Source: Membranipora membranacea (taxonomy: Eukaryota > Bryozoa > Gymnolaemata > Cheilostomatida > Membraniporidae). From it: a stretch of 64,000 bases of DNA. The notes under the pieces were generated by a model. The model was given only the letters and a program-made list of their open reading frames with translations. It made no database searches and was not told where the DNA came from. Where the stretch lies: positions 6,014,001-6,078,000 of the forward strand of contig OU612067.1 of NCBI GenBank assembly GCA_914767715.1, given 5' to 3'. Shown here piece by piece: positions 24,901-37,100 of the stretch; within the stretch, counting starts at the first letter, position 1; each line of letters opens with the position of its first letter. A program made the position numbers and the translations under genes.

Positions 24901-26765
24901 TTGGGTTGGGTCACCTATCTGTGGCCCATCGGCCTGGTTGGGTTGGGTCACCTATCTGTGGCCCATCGGCCTGGTTGGGTTGGGTCACCTATCTGTGGCC
25001 CATCGGCCTGGTTGGGTTGGGTCACCTATCTGTGGCCCATCGGCCTGGTTGGGTTGGGTCACCTATCTGTGGCCCATCAGCCTGGTTGGGTTGGGTCACC
25101 TATCTGTGGCCCATCGGCCTGGTTGGGTCGGGTTGGGTCACCTATCTGTGGCCCATCGGCCTGGTTGGGTTGGGTTGGGTCACCTATCTGTGGCCCATCG
25201 GCCTGGTTGGGTTGGGTTGGGTCACCTATCTGTGGCCCATTGGCCTGGTTGGGTTGGGTCACCTATCTGTGGCCCATTGGCCTGGTTGGGTTGGGTCACC
25301 TATCTGTGGCCCATCGGCCTGGTTGGGTTGGGTCACCTATCTGTGGCCCATCGGCCTGGTTGGGTTGGGTCACCTATCTGTGGCCCATTGGCCTGGTTGG
25401 GTTGGGTCACCTATCTGTGGCCCATCGGCCTGGTTGGGTTGGGTTGGGTCACCTATCTGAGGCCCATCGACTTGGTTGGGTTGGGTCACCTATCTGAGGC
25501 AGATAATGCTTTCATAGTCAAAATGTGAATATGAATATCTGTGCATAGAGCATTCCTCTCTCAACTGGAAGCACATTCTTTTTATGATAAATAGTCATGA
25601 GCTGCGATTCAAACCAGGTCTGTTTTTGACAGCACTTGTAGGTATTATGTCTGTATGTATGTTTTTAATATATCATATGACTAGGAATAGGATAATATCT
25701 TGCAATAAGTCTAGTCGGATTTATCTTCTCATAGTACAGGAGGAGGTAACTTTGTCATTACAACTATCAATTGATTTTGTTTACAATTGTAATTGTTGTA
25801 AAATATGTCAAGTTTGGACTCACAGTGTAAATAATGAATTTTCAGGTAATATCCAACTCTAAAGCCTTAGCCCAGTCTCTTCAGGATACCGGTAATACTC
25901 TTGTGTCGGGCGGTACAGACTGTCACCTTGTACTGTGGGATCTGAGGCCGAGAGGAATCGATGGCTCCAGATTTGAGAGAGTATGTGAGCTATGCGAGAT
26001 TACTGTAAATAAGAACACATGTCCCGGTGATAAGAGTGCTATGAACCCAGGTGGTTGTAGGCTTGGTGAGTATGTGTAGGCAAAACATTCCTCTACTCAA
26101 AGTATTCAGCATTATTCTTTTCAAGTCTGAAAACATGCAAAGAATGCATAGATCACCTGTTGACCATCTCGCTAGGAATACCTAACTGAATCAAATCGTA
26201 GTTTACTCACTTACAGAGTCTGCTCACATTCTTTCTACAGCTTTGTTGAATGTCAAAGCAGGCACTGTCTATAACTACAAGCTGTAATTTTGTATTTATA
26301 ATTGTGTTATCCAGGAACCCCAGCCTTGACCTCTCGAGGGTTTAATGAGAAGGATATGCACACTGTAACAGACTTCTTAAATGAAGCTGTCGAAATCACG
26401 AAACAAGCTAAATCAAAAACAAGTAAGTGTTTTATACAACATATTATACATTAATATATTATCCCACCGCATTCGGTAGATTGGAACCATTACTAAATCA
26501 AAAACATGGATTTCAAACAATGATATCCCATTTCCATCGGTCAATTTAAACCATTTCTCGGGGATAGGATATGACAAAACGAAAATTGAATTTCAACCAA
26601 CTGTCAGAAAACTTAACCAAACTATGCTTACTTTTAGAGACGCTGAAGGACTTTAAGGAGTTTGTGTTGACAGACGCTGCCACCCTGAAGTCTATCGCTG
26701 ATGTGAGAGGCAGAGTGGAGGCCTTCTCATCAAAGTTCTCAATGCCAGGCTTCGAGAACCATTAA
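18984..26765 (+). CDS. SHMT: Serine hydroxymethyltransferase, probably mitochondrial
   Basis: Eleven exons: 18984-19043, 19827-20089, 20564-20764, 22280-22361, 22633-22745, 23097-23246, 24029-24140, 24550-24636, 25846-26065, 26315-26422 and 26638-26765. They join in phase into 507 aa, close to human SHMT2 (504 aa). The enzyme is PLP-dependent and interconverts serine plus tetrahydrofolate with glycine plus 5,10-methylene-THF. Diagnostic segments are [50 protein letters not shown], the PLP-lysine motif [11 protein letters not shown] (Lys284), [11 protein letters not shown] and NKNTCPGD. Exon 1 supplies 20 residues ([20 protein letters not shown]), and the next exon starts basic, Ser-rich and acid-free. 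This looks like a mitochondrial targeting peptide. Exon 1 was chosen because its GTATGT donor leaves phase 0, as exon 2 requires. A second in-frame Met just before [11 protein letters not shown] could give a shorter form. The stop codon overlaps an AATAAA. Confidence 0.95.
20812..20857. repeat. 46-bp hairpin in SHMT intron 3
   Basis: The arms TAATCGTATTGCAAG and CTTGCAATACGATTA are exact reverse complements around an 18-bp partly paired centre. There is no flanking direct repeat, so it differs from the TAG/CTA foldback class. Confidence 0.6.
24808..25500. repeat. 37-bp minisatellite in SHMT intron 8
   Basis: About 18 near-identical head-to-tail units carry the core GGTTGGGTTGGGTCACC followed by TATCTGTGGCCCATCGGCCT. 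Several units in the middle and near the end carry an extra GGTTG or GGTCG pentamer. Because 37 is one more than a multiple of 3, the three plus-strand frames rotate into each other and all stay open for more than 220 codons. That makes three false-looking proteins rather than a gene. The G-runs could form G-quadruplexes. It sits between exons 8 (ends 24636) and 9 (starts 25846). Confidence 0.95.
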
Positions 26766-27144
26766 TAAATCCCCTAGCTTGTGATATTAAAATGTAAGGC
26801 AGTTTATCCCTAAAGAGAAAATCATGCATTTTCATTCATGGTAAATTGGATGTTTTCTCTAACAGAATAATATTGTACAAGTTTGCTATTTACTTTTTCA
26901 AGATTCAATTCTGAGGCAATTTATCTCATTTTTCTGATCTGGCTTGTAATTTTGCAGCTCATAATCTCCCACAAACTTGCAACTATTTCAGCATCATGGA
27001 AAATCTTTTACTTTCCAAACAGATGACAAACATGTTACAATGGCAGCTCAAACAATAATTTACTGGTACAACATACTTTTATCTAACCTCATTTTTGAAT
27101 AATTTTTGACACAAAGCTATGCAATGTTTAACTCCTTAAATAAA
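26764..27144 (+). terminator. Candidate SHMT poly(A) signals
   Basis: AATAAA occurs at 26764-26769, overlapping the TAA stop, and again at 27139-27144. A signal on the stop codon would leave almost no 3' UTR, so the second (about 375 nt of UTR) is more likely to be the main site. Confidence 0.45.
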
Positions 27145-27732
27145 GGTCAGTCTATTTGTCCCATGTCATGTTTTCCTAGTGTCGATTGTTTAATGCAGGT
27201 GCTTTAGATGCTTATTTTTGGGACTAGCCTTCTGTATCTGTCGGGTCTTGTTCTACTAACATATCACTTGGATGTTGTATGTTCCCAAAGTGTTATTGCT
27301 TGAGGGGTGTCCGGTACTACCAAAAGCTCCGGAGCAATTACTTATCGATCATAATATTTTGTTTTCATTACCTGACCCTTAAATTAGCAAACTGAGAAGT
27401 CTATTTAGACCAATCCAGTTTATATAACTGACATCTAACCTACACCTATTCAGATCTGATCTTTTTCAAAGCATTTTGTTTGATAGTCATATTAAAACCA
27501 CTTATGAGAAAATATCTTATCATCTGTAAACTATATATCATACTAGGCCAAAACATGAGTTTGAATTGCAGACTATAGAATACCTCCCAATATGTGAGAA
27601 CTTTGGGATTTAGTTTTAATTTCAATTTAATAATGATGGCATTTAATGGCTCAACGAACACTTTTAACTGAAAGCCACACATGGCTGCAGCTAGAAACCC
27701 ACCACAGCCCATTGTGCCACCTTCACTGTTAA
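27145..27732. other. Intergenic spacer between SHMT and pseudogene 3
   Basis: I see nothing here beyond short chance ORFs. Similarity to the gene 2 locus begins at about 27,733, which marks the left breakpoint of the duplicated segment. Confidence 0.4.
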
Positions 27733-30305
27733 AAAATTCAGTTGTCACCGGCACTACATCAGAGATTCCTCCGTATTATCAGTGAGACTTACACTCTTTG
27801 AGCTTTTATTTAAGTCAAATAAAGCAGTACAGATAGTGAAGTTTGAGTACAAGGATGGAGAACCAAAAGCCTGTATAGAGGAAGCTAGACTGAGAGAAAT
27901 CATAAATAAGGGGGCTCTGAATCTACCCACAATGGTTATATCAATAGGAGGACAGGCTAGAACTTGGAAGTCATTTCTACTCAACTTATTCATTACCTTA
28001 CACTGAACAGGTGAGTCATCACGAGCTTGTCAAGACAGGCTAGACTCGCACGGCAGCCCAGCCGTTTGAGAAAATCGCGTAGTCACGTAAACAATTTTCA
28101 CCTCTATATTTATTACATTCCTCATTTCTACAATAATTAAGGAACACTCTACATCTAGACACATTATTTTGGAATTACCAAACCATTGCATTGGAGTGAG
28201 CTCCAATAAATAAATTCCCCACTGCAGAGATGAAAATCCCCTTTTCATGACAGGGGATTTCCCATTTGATTGCCACAAAATCTCAGTGCATTAATCAGTT
28301 TTTGCACTCAGTTTGCAACTATGCCTGCAAAAAGAAAGTTGGAGCAAGAGGGGAGAGTCTTCAACGAGGATTGGAAGTTAAATTATTTTATCAAGCCACA
28401 TAATAACAACCAATCGATCATTTGTGTCATTTGCAACACGGTCATAGCTGCGCTCAAAGACTATAATGTTTGCCGACATTACACCACACGCCATTATGCG
28501 GCCCCAGGGACATTGCAATATGTGGCTGCGCCCCCCTCGATGAAAATGTTGGGCACCCCTGGGCGAGAGGCAAACATACATATTGTACATACTGTATATC
28601 TGACACAAGGACGGTTATATTGCTACAAATGAGAGATTGATTCAATTTATTGCAGTTTCCCATTCACTTATCCACTGTATCTCCATTTGGTTTGTAGAAT
28701 GGATCGGATAGAGGATGGGAGGTGTCATCTACACCAGTGGATGGAGTTTACTGGGCTCAAAGCAGACAAGCAGTCACAATGGGTATCTGGGCTCAAAGCA
28801 GACAAGCAGTCACAATGGGTATCTGGATGTGGCACAGGCCCTTCATTATCACTCAACACGATGGTCACAAGGTTAATTTTCGTTCAGCTTACGACTCAGT
28901 ATATTTTTGGCAGCTGGTACAAATATATCTGTATTATTCGCTCAACAAGAAGCAGATCAGTATGAATCAATTCTACCCTTATTTTACGGGCAAAATATGC
29001 CAAAATTCACCACTGGAAATCAATTTTTCCAGTTTCCATAACATTTTCCAGTAGATTGCAGTCCTATTAGTCGACTCTCAGGGTACAGGAGATAACAGGA
29101 GGAGTGATGTCAAACTCGACACTCTCATCATGTATATTAGTCTGAAGCTGCCATCTGTACAGGTGCTCAATATCAAGGCATACCTCTCATCCAATGAAAT
29201 GATCAGTCTAAAGGTGAAATCCTACATAAAAATAAAAACTAGAATCTTGGAGTTTTTTCTTCTGAGGATATACCCACAAAACTGTACGCCAATTCAACTG
29301 TTGAACTTTTTATCTTCAGAGGTATGAATCTGACCTAACATTTGCCAATTAAATGTACATAATGCACGTGGAACTTTGCCTTAAACTCACCATTAATTAT
29401 CCTTAATATTCAATTTGTGACAGTACAGTGACAGGATTACCACTCTCTCTGAGTTTGTGACTAGCTGCGGCTGAAATTGAGCTGAGCAAATATAAATCTC
29501 AGACTATAATGTCTATAGGTATTGCACCATGTTTTGATGATTCTCCCCTTGCCGCTTCGAAAGTTGGGTACAGCTCCGAATTAGCAAGGAGGATTATGAG
29601 GGACAATAATAAATTGGGTCTTTTCATAAGAAACAACAACATGATGCGTATATCTGATGTCTAGGCAATTAATTTTAGATGTGTGAGAGTTACGAAGGAT
29701 TTAGTGGTAGAGATCAGAAACAAGGTGGAGAAGACGATTACTTGTTTCCATCTCTAGTATTTCTCATCAGAGACCATCAGCATGATGATCACTTCGGAGA
29801 AGATAGAAATGCCTTCAGAGATATTGTGAGTAGGCAGCGGCTTTCCATCGACTTATGTTCATCCAATGAACTCCCTCATTGGTCTATCAATACAGTTCAT
29901 TGGTCTATCAATGGCCATCACGTCCATGGCATAAAATTGAGTTCTGGGGGTTTTATTTCATAGGATTTGCTGCTTTGGGTTTTCGGGTTTCAATGTCTTT
30001 GAGGTTTGTTGAGAGATTTTCAGTCAAAATTTTATCATTGCAAACTTAAACAGGATTCACAAATCTAATTTCAACTCCCTAAAGACTACCCGAAGACCAA
30101 TGCATGCTTAATACTCTCATTCCCTGCATAATGACGCTACTATGAACAAGAAAGTGCTTGTTTCCTGTATTGCAAATCTTGTTCATAGCGACATCATAAT
30201 GCTGAGGATGAGAGTTACCTTCTCTTATGGGACGCACTCTATTCACCATCAAAAGTTCATGCCAAGTAAAGCATTGAAATTGTGTTACCATGCCAATCTA
30301 CCAAT
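27733..30305 (+). pseudogene. Truncated, disabled copy of an atlastin/GBP-like GTPase (pseudogene 3)
   Basis: Exon relics at 27815-28010, 28698-28871, 29055-29213 and 29679-29825 correspond to exons 2-5 of gene 2, in the opposite orientation. Intron sequence is also shared, so this is a DNA-level duplication and not a retrocopy. Damage: (a) an 8-bp loss near the end of the P-loop exon shifts the frame to an early stop; (b) the P-loop reads RTWKS where gene 2 has RTGKS, losing an essential glycine; (c) a 36-bp in-frame tandem duplication repeats the WAQSRQAVTMGI segment in the second exon; (d) the start-codon exon is absent; (e) similarity ends at about 30,305, some tens of bases before exon 6 would begin, so the second half is missing. 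A hAT-derived fragment interrupts the first intron. Any transcript would not give a working GTPase. Confidence 0.87.
28045..28561 (+). mobile_element. Internally deleted hAT-type transposon fragment with BED-like zinc finger
   Basis: An insertion relative to the matching intron of gene 2. From the ATG at 28321 the frame reads MPAKRKLEQEG, then EDWKLNYF, then a C-x2-C-x14-H-x4-H zinc finger ending CRHYTTRH. This is the N-terminus of GTF2IRD2/ZBED-like hAT transposases. The transposase body is missing: the frame runs straight into a terminal sequence ending GTTGGGCACCCCTG, the reverse complement of a typical hAT end (CAGGGGTGCCCAAC). The left boundary is unclear, so the start is approximate. 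Confidence 0.7.
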
Positions 30306-30660
30306 AAGGCAGCATGCAATACTTACTAAGTGTGTGGTTAGATATAATTTTTTTTTCCCAGGTGATCAGAAGCAAAAGCTGCCATGATCTATTCTAGGAT
30401 GTATATGTAAGAAAGAGAATTCTCTAGTGATAAAAACATTGTAGGGAGACTTTTTCTCACCACCAGTTGCGTTAATTGAAGACTGACTACCCCAAGACCA
30501 ATGCATGTTACAGTCATGCAATTACTAAGATAAAGTTGTGTCAGATTTGCACGGTAAAAAATTCAATGCTCTACTTGGCATGAATTATTGATGGTAGAAA
30601 GAGTGCCTCCCATAAGGGAAGGTAAATCTCATCCTCTGCAATATGATGTCACCATGCTTT
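29905..30660. repeat. Repeat cluster shared with intron 5 of gene 2
   Basis: 29905-30305 matches, inverted, 35,420-35,830. It contains a hairpin with arms like ATTATGATGTCACTATGAAC (35534-35553 paired with 35587-35606 in the other copy). A second piece at about 30,485-30,660 repeats parts of the same unit in the opposite sense (ACTTGGCATGAATTATTGAT...), so the region folds back on itself. Confidence 0.65.
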
Positions 30661-31136
30661 ATTGATAGTGGGAAGAGTGCGAGGGAAGGTTACGTTATCT
30701 TTACCTAGATGTATTTATTGTATAGAGATGAAATTTTTTTTTCTCAAAAAATTGTTAACCAAAACAACAAAGTCAACAATGTTGCTAGCAACCTGGGATA
30801 CCTTTTCTAAAAGCAAAACATAACATCAGACATAGGACATACAGTGAACTTAACTTAACGTAACTCGGACACAAAATGTTTTTCATTCAGCCAAATCTCG
30901 ATGCATTCTGTCTCTGATGTCACCTTAATAGAGCGCACTGTACCTATTTAAGTTCCTAGTGTGAAATAAACAGACAAGAACAAACAGACAAAATTCTTCA
31001 ATTTTAAAATCCTGTAACTTCAGCAAACCGTGGGCGACTGGGCGAGTCACACAATTTGAAATCTCAAATACTTTGCATCTTGTTTTGTCCTAGACAACTA
31101 AATAATTATATGATATGAATGAGGGGCACAATTAGA
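30661..31136. other. Spacer between pseudogene 3 and the 3' end of gene 2
   Basis: This should hold the 3' UTR of gene 2, which is read from the minus strand. A minus-strand AATAAA (TTTATT at 30713-30718) is a possible poly(A) signal about 420 nt past the stop. Nothing else is recognised. Confidence 0.4.
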
Positions 31137-34100
31137 TTACTTATGCATCCTTCCTTTGTGGATGGCCACTCCATGGCTATTCTTACAAATTTGGCCACAG
31201 ATATCACATGAGGCACCTTGCTGATTCCTTCCCATCGAACCCATTCTCATTGGATCCATTCCCATTGGACTTATTCCCATTGGATTCATTCCCATCAAAC
31301 TCATTCCCATTGGATTCATTCCCATCGGACTCATTCCCATCGGACTCATTCCCATCGGACTCATTCCCATCGGACTCATTCCCATCGGACTCTGTCTCCG
31401 CTCATTAACTTCAATTTTTTTCATTTGGCGTGTGACTCTTTCAATCTGATCTTCATGATAAGACCTTTCTTGCTGCTGTCTGCTTCTCTGCTCCTCAATT
31501 TCTTGCTGCTGTCTTCGCCTGATTTTATCATTCTCTCTTCTCTGCTCATCCATTTCTTGTCTCATTCTTCGTTTAGATTCTTCTAGACTCTGTTCTAAAG
31601 CAGCAGACTTCCCCTCTGCCTCCTTAAGCTGTCGTCTGGTTCCATCAACTTTTGAGGTTAGTTTGCTCACATGGCCCTCCATCCTTTTGTTTTCTTGCTC
31701 TAGTTGTTTAACTTTTAAATCATTCCTCGCTGTCTTAAAATCTGAATGCAGCATTGTTTCATATTTTCTGTAAATAGAATCATTGAGTATGTACGTAATT
31801 TATCTATTCCATAGCTTGATTGGTGAAGGACATCTCTGATACGAATCCGTTGCATAGCATTTCGAAAGCAACAGCAATACTTCATTGTTTCACCCGTCAT
31901 GTAACATTGGAAACTCACAAAAGCAATGATAATAAAGCTATCACTTACCTCCAAGTTTGAGTTCTCGAATTTTTTTCAGCCCTCCCGACTTTTCTGAAAT
32001 GTGCTTCAGCTATCTCCTCAAGGCGTTTGAGCTTGGCTTCCAGTTGCTCAGGGTTAAGATAGCTTCCGGATCCCTCGAACATCTGGAAAGATCGCATCAG
32101 CATAAATACAAATTAAAATCGATCCCATTTTTTGTTTACCATATCACCTCCATTATATTTTCAATATATTTCTCATCAGGTAAAAGCTGGACATGTGCAG
32201 TGGAAAGAAAATCGAAAATTAATAATCGATATTTAGTCCCATACAGAGTTGAGAGCTACTGTGTACGGGATTTTACATTGATCAATTTTCTTTCCGCAAA
32301 ATATATCAGCGCTTTTGCCTAATACCTTCAAATTTACAGCTGCCGGACTTCAATGAATTTAAAGTAGAGCTTCACAACCTAACACATAAGCTTTGCATTG
32401 TGAGCGCACTCAGTATATCATTGGAAGCGGATTCATCCCGAAGTCACAGATCAAGGATGCGTAAATAAAACTGGCTGACTTTTAATATTAACTCGTGACT
32501 TTCCATAGAAAGAGGGATAACCACCCACAACGATGCGCAAAGAAGGTTCAGGCACCAAGAAAATATGCTGATTTCATGGTAGATTGATGCATCACTTTAC
32601 CTGTTTTGCATCCTGCAAAAATATTTTCCGGCTGGATGTGAAGGCTTTATAAACAATTGTCTCCAGCAGTGCCTCCATTGGAGATGTAATCTGTGGTAGG
32701 TCGTCATTTTCTAGGTGGTCTTTGAGCACCTGTAATACATAGATTATTGTATTTCATCATTTTATACCGAATATGTGGGGGCTTGATTATCAAAGACTTT
32801 CAAATATTCAAGACTAGAAATACAAGCTAATGACCATACAGCATAATGTCAGTACTGTTGGATTTGTGCGCCTTCAGTGGTTTCTTATCTTTTACTTTGT
32901 AATGTTGTCAGCTGCTGTCAACTGCTACAGTTGTCACCAAATGGTACTAACTGCAACTCCAAACAAAGCTTATGCCTTGATCTAATTCAGCATTGAAGTT
33001 TGACTTACCTTGAAGTTTGTGAGGATCTCTTGACCAGAATCCCAGCTAGAACCAGCAGAATCTGATTTGGTCAGCGAGCAGAGCTTTTTGATAATCTCAC
33101 GGGCTACTAACAAAAACTGACTAGGTATGTCTGCAAAACAGCATGGTTAAATATGAGTTGAGTTGGTGAAATAATATGTGCATTAGGAATTGATGGAATA
33201 TTATGACCTTACGTATGGTTAGAACAAGTTTGTTCCCTCTGTGGTGGCTGAGGGATATTGCAAATGTTTGGTATCGGAGCACCTCGATACCAAACATTTG
33301 CAATATCCCTCCCCCCTCTTGTTCTAACGTATGGTAGGGTAAGGAAGGGAGGGTACCATCTTTGCTAATGCCCTTCTCAGTCATGCTGTTGCACTCCAAA
33401 AAACTCCACCCTAATGGATCAAAAGTCTTGAGTTTTTATTTTGTTTTGTTTATTTTCATGACAAAAACTCTGACAAGGACTCTGAAGGATGATTACAAAG
33501 GTGACTCAGGATCAGGGGTGTTTATTTATTGCGTACCCATACCTGAACTTACCTGGGTGGTATACAGGTTTAACAAGGACTGGGGTAAGATTTGCAGTAC
33601 ACTGTATATGCAAGCCCATCAATAAAAAAAGTCTGCCATCTTCCATACTGGTGGTTAAGCCTGGAGCGAGTTTGAACCCGGTACTATTGGGTCGGGTTTA
33701 CCAACCTCGGGTCAGTATCGGGTTGAGTCGGGTTTTAGTTTTGCTAATTACCCGCTTCCTCAGGCTTAGTCAGTCATTTCAATTGCACGACCACCTCCAA
33801 GTATGTTGTTACTACTAGCTGGTCCTGGTCTAGTGATCAATAGTCCATGATCCTAACCACTTCACCATCGAATGTAAATGGCGGCATCGGAAATGACGAC
33901 TAAATGATGATGAAAAATAGCTATTGGTGTAGTCTGAGACCCCCATACTTTTGCCCTCCTACCCGACGACGGCCCCCCATACTTTTGTATTGATCATTTA
34001 AAGGCTCAGAAACTGTTGAAATACATGGCTAAATATAGCTGACCTGAATTTAAAATAGCTCGGACTTCTGGGCAGCCTGTCGCCAGCCTTTTATATCTTA

Positions 34101-37100
34101 TGTCACAACAATCAATTACTGTTATCATACACTGGTGGAGGGATATGTCAATACTTTTTGTCAATCATGTAATTCCTTTTTATACATATATTGTGCCTAA
34201 TACCAATCGGTATCTTAGCTAATATCTTTAGTCGTGATGATCTAGCTCCAATATACACCGTAAAACCAATTCAATCTAACACAAACTACATAAGCTTTCT
34301 TTAGCCGTCTATAAATCAATAAACACTAGACAGATTTCTCATATGTTTAGATGAGAAATTACAAACTGAATCTAACTTATTGTGTACATTTAGCTAATTG
34401 CACTGGTGATTACTAGAAGTGAATGAATATCCACCATTCTTTTAAATTGTAACAACTGAAGAACAACTCATCTTGGCATCAGTCAAGCATGTTGTCAGAG
34501 CTTCCTGGGTATGCAGAATCCTATGGCGATATCCATTTTGATGTCAAATGGGCGCCTAGAACAGTTTATATAATGCGATGTATTGTTAAAATATGGGGTT
34601 TATCACGCGTTTCAAATCGTATGACATTTTTAATTTTGTATGTCACATGCCCCTTAGATACTGCTGCCATAAACAGTAATCGGCTGTTGATTAACGTCTG
34701 GTAACCTCCTAGTATGTAGGGGAGGTGTAGATTCTGAGCACATCATACACTTATATTATTCACCAGTTGTTTGACATTACATTTAACTGCAAATAATCAT
34801 ATTTCAAGTAATATGACCGATTCTAATTGGATTTGGTATTGACTTATCTCCGTGTGGTTGCTGAAGTCTGGTGCTTTGATTTTGCAGTCATGACTAGAAC
34901 TGAGTATGAACCGCAGTACTTTGTGTTCTACCAGAGCTCAAAAACAAAAACAACTCGCAAAAACCAGGTTCAGTAACTCGGACCTGACCAGCTCTGAGAG
35001 CTAGCCAAAACCCAAAACTCGGACCTGATCCTGAATTGGTGAACCCGTTCTAGCCCTACTGGTGGTACTGATTGATATTTTCCAGCGTCTAAACTCAATA
35101 AAAATGGCCTTGTCCACTATGGGCACTGAAGTGCAATTATAAATTTGGAGATAAATAGAAAAAAAAGCGGAAAGCGCATGAAACGTCACAGATGACAAGA
35201 CAGTTTTCAATATTATGTATTGTTTTAAACTTTCACTATTCATACCCACCTCTGACTTTCCAATGTTTTGTGCCAGCGCTAGCACGGGTCACAGAATCTC
35301 CAGGATTTGGCATGTTGAAAGTTGTGACATTCTTAAAGGCATTCTTTATTCCATAGACAACATCTTTCAATTCCTCATTTTCAACATCTCTCACCTGGTT
35401 GTAAGAATGCATTGATAGATAGATTATTATTGGTAGATGGGCATGGTAACAAAATTTCAAATCTTTACTTGGCATGAATTATTGATGGTAGAAAGAGTGC
35501 CTCCCATAAGGGAAGGTTATTCTCATCCTCTGAATTATGATGTCACTATGAACCGGATTTGCAATACAAGAAACAAGCACTGTCCTGTTCATAGTGGCGT
35601 CATTATGCAGGGAATGAGAGTATTAGCATGCAATGGTCTTCGGGTAGTCTTAAGGGGGGTTAAAATTAGATTTGTGAATCCTGTTTATGTTTGGCAATGT
35701 TAAAATTTTGAGTGAAAATCTCACAATTAACCTCAAAGACATTGAAACCCGAAAACCCAAAGCAGCAAATCCTATGAAATAGAACCCCCAGAATCAATTT
35801 TTTTGCCATGGACTTGATGGCCATTTATAGACTTCCCTATCCAGTTCCCAGTGGTTGCTGCAGCAGAATTTAAAGTCTTCCCTGAGCTGCCAGCCTAAAT
35901 ACTGTAGAATGACAACCATTACTAGACAGTCTTGCATGATAGGCAGTAAACTGTAACAATCACTAGCCTCAATCTAGCATGATCTGCAAGCGTGATCAAC
36001 AAGCGCTCAATGGACCATGAATTAACACACCACATCAGTTAGGAGTTTAATTTGGCTAGAGTTTAATTTCGCTATCTGGACCTGGTACTAAATTTCACTA
36101 GTACTAAAATTCGCTAGTAGGCTTACTAGAGAAAATTTTTAAAAAATGTCCAAGACAGGAATCGAACCCAGGGCATGAATCTCCATCTGATTGCAAGGCA
36201 GACACTTAGACCACTACACCACACTAGCTTGCATGCTTAGGTGAGGTGTATTCCTGGATGATGTTACATTGTTTATCAAACTATGGTGAGTGAGTTTAAT
36301 TTAAGACACACTAAATTTCGCAACCTAGGCAACAACGGGAAAAGCGAATCCTAAATGCCGCGAAAACTAAACTCCTATAGGGTATAACATATGCTGCATT
36401 CATTAGGCAGGCGTGCTACAATATAAACTATCATTGCAAAAGTAATGGCTAGAAAATTTATCGTGAAAAATGGATGTTGGCCACCTATGAATGCCTGTAA
36501 CTCCTCTGTTATGAAACCAAATGACATAAGATTAAAAATGTACAGAAGATAAATATGTTTACTACCATCTGAGAAAAATCCATAGTAATGAGTTCATTAG
36601 GAAATAACTTAAATCAGGTGGGTTAAAGGCATGTTTTTTTACCCTAAAAATACCCTTTTTCCCCCAAAAGTGATGAAAATTGGGTCAACCCTCATGAAAG
36701 ACAAAATGTACAATAAGCCATTGAAAAACCTTTCAAATGATAGCTCAAATATCCAAATCGGACAACAACTGCTCAAATTATCGCAGCTCAGTTCATTAAA
36801 AGTATTTTGGCTTCAAGTTGCTGTAGAGTTATCTTCTCATTTTCATACAATGTCGTACTTAAAGTGAAAGACAACCACAAAAGTTATATTTTGATATTTG
36901 ATGCGTAATGATGTGCTCATTCTAAATTTGGATGTTATAAATAAATATTAAATTTGAAAATATTGATTATTTCAATTACAAACGCTCTTCCACCATTTTG
37001 TTTTAGTAACAGCAATACCCTTACTCTCCAAATAAATATATTATTGGAAAAAAGTGATGTATAAAATAATTTGTTTCTAGAATCGAAGCAGTTATCTTTT

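Noticed and set aside
24808-25500. Regularly repeated units suggesting a CRISPR-like array
   Set aside because: The units are contiguous with no unique spacers, and the genome is eukaryotic with introns.
24759-25528. Three overlapping long ORFs (221-243 codons) on the plus strand, plus one on the minus strand
   Set aside because: All are translations of the 37-bp intronic minisatellite in rotating frames. There is no independent coding signal.
31208-31586. Plus-strand ORFs rich in HSHRT or SDSFP repeats
   Set aside because: Antisense of the SPMGM minisatellite and coiled coil of gene 2.
33830-33880. tRNA-like A-box sequence on the minus strand
   Set aside because: No B box or anticodon stem could be recognised. 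Too weak to list.
36154-36227. Functional tRNA-Ala (TGC)
   Set aside because: A and B boxes and the anticodon loop are present, but the acceptor stem does not pair. Kept only as a tRNA-like relic.
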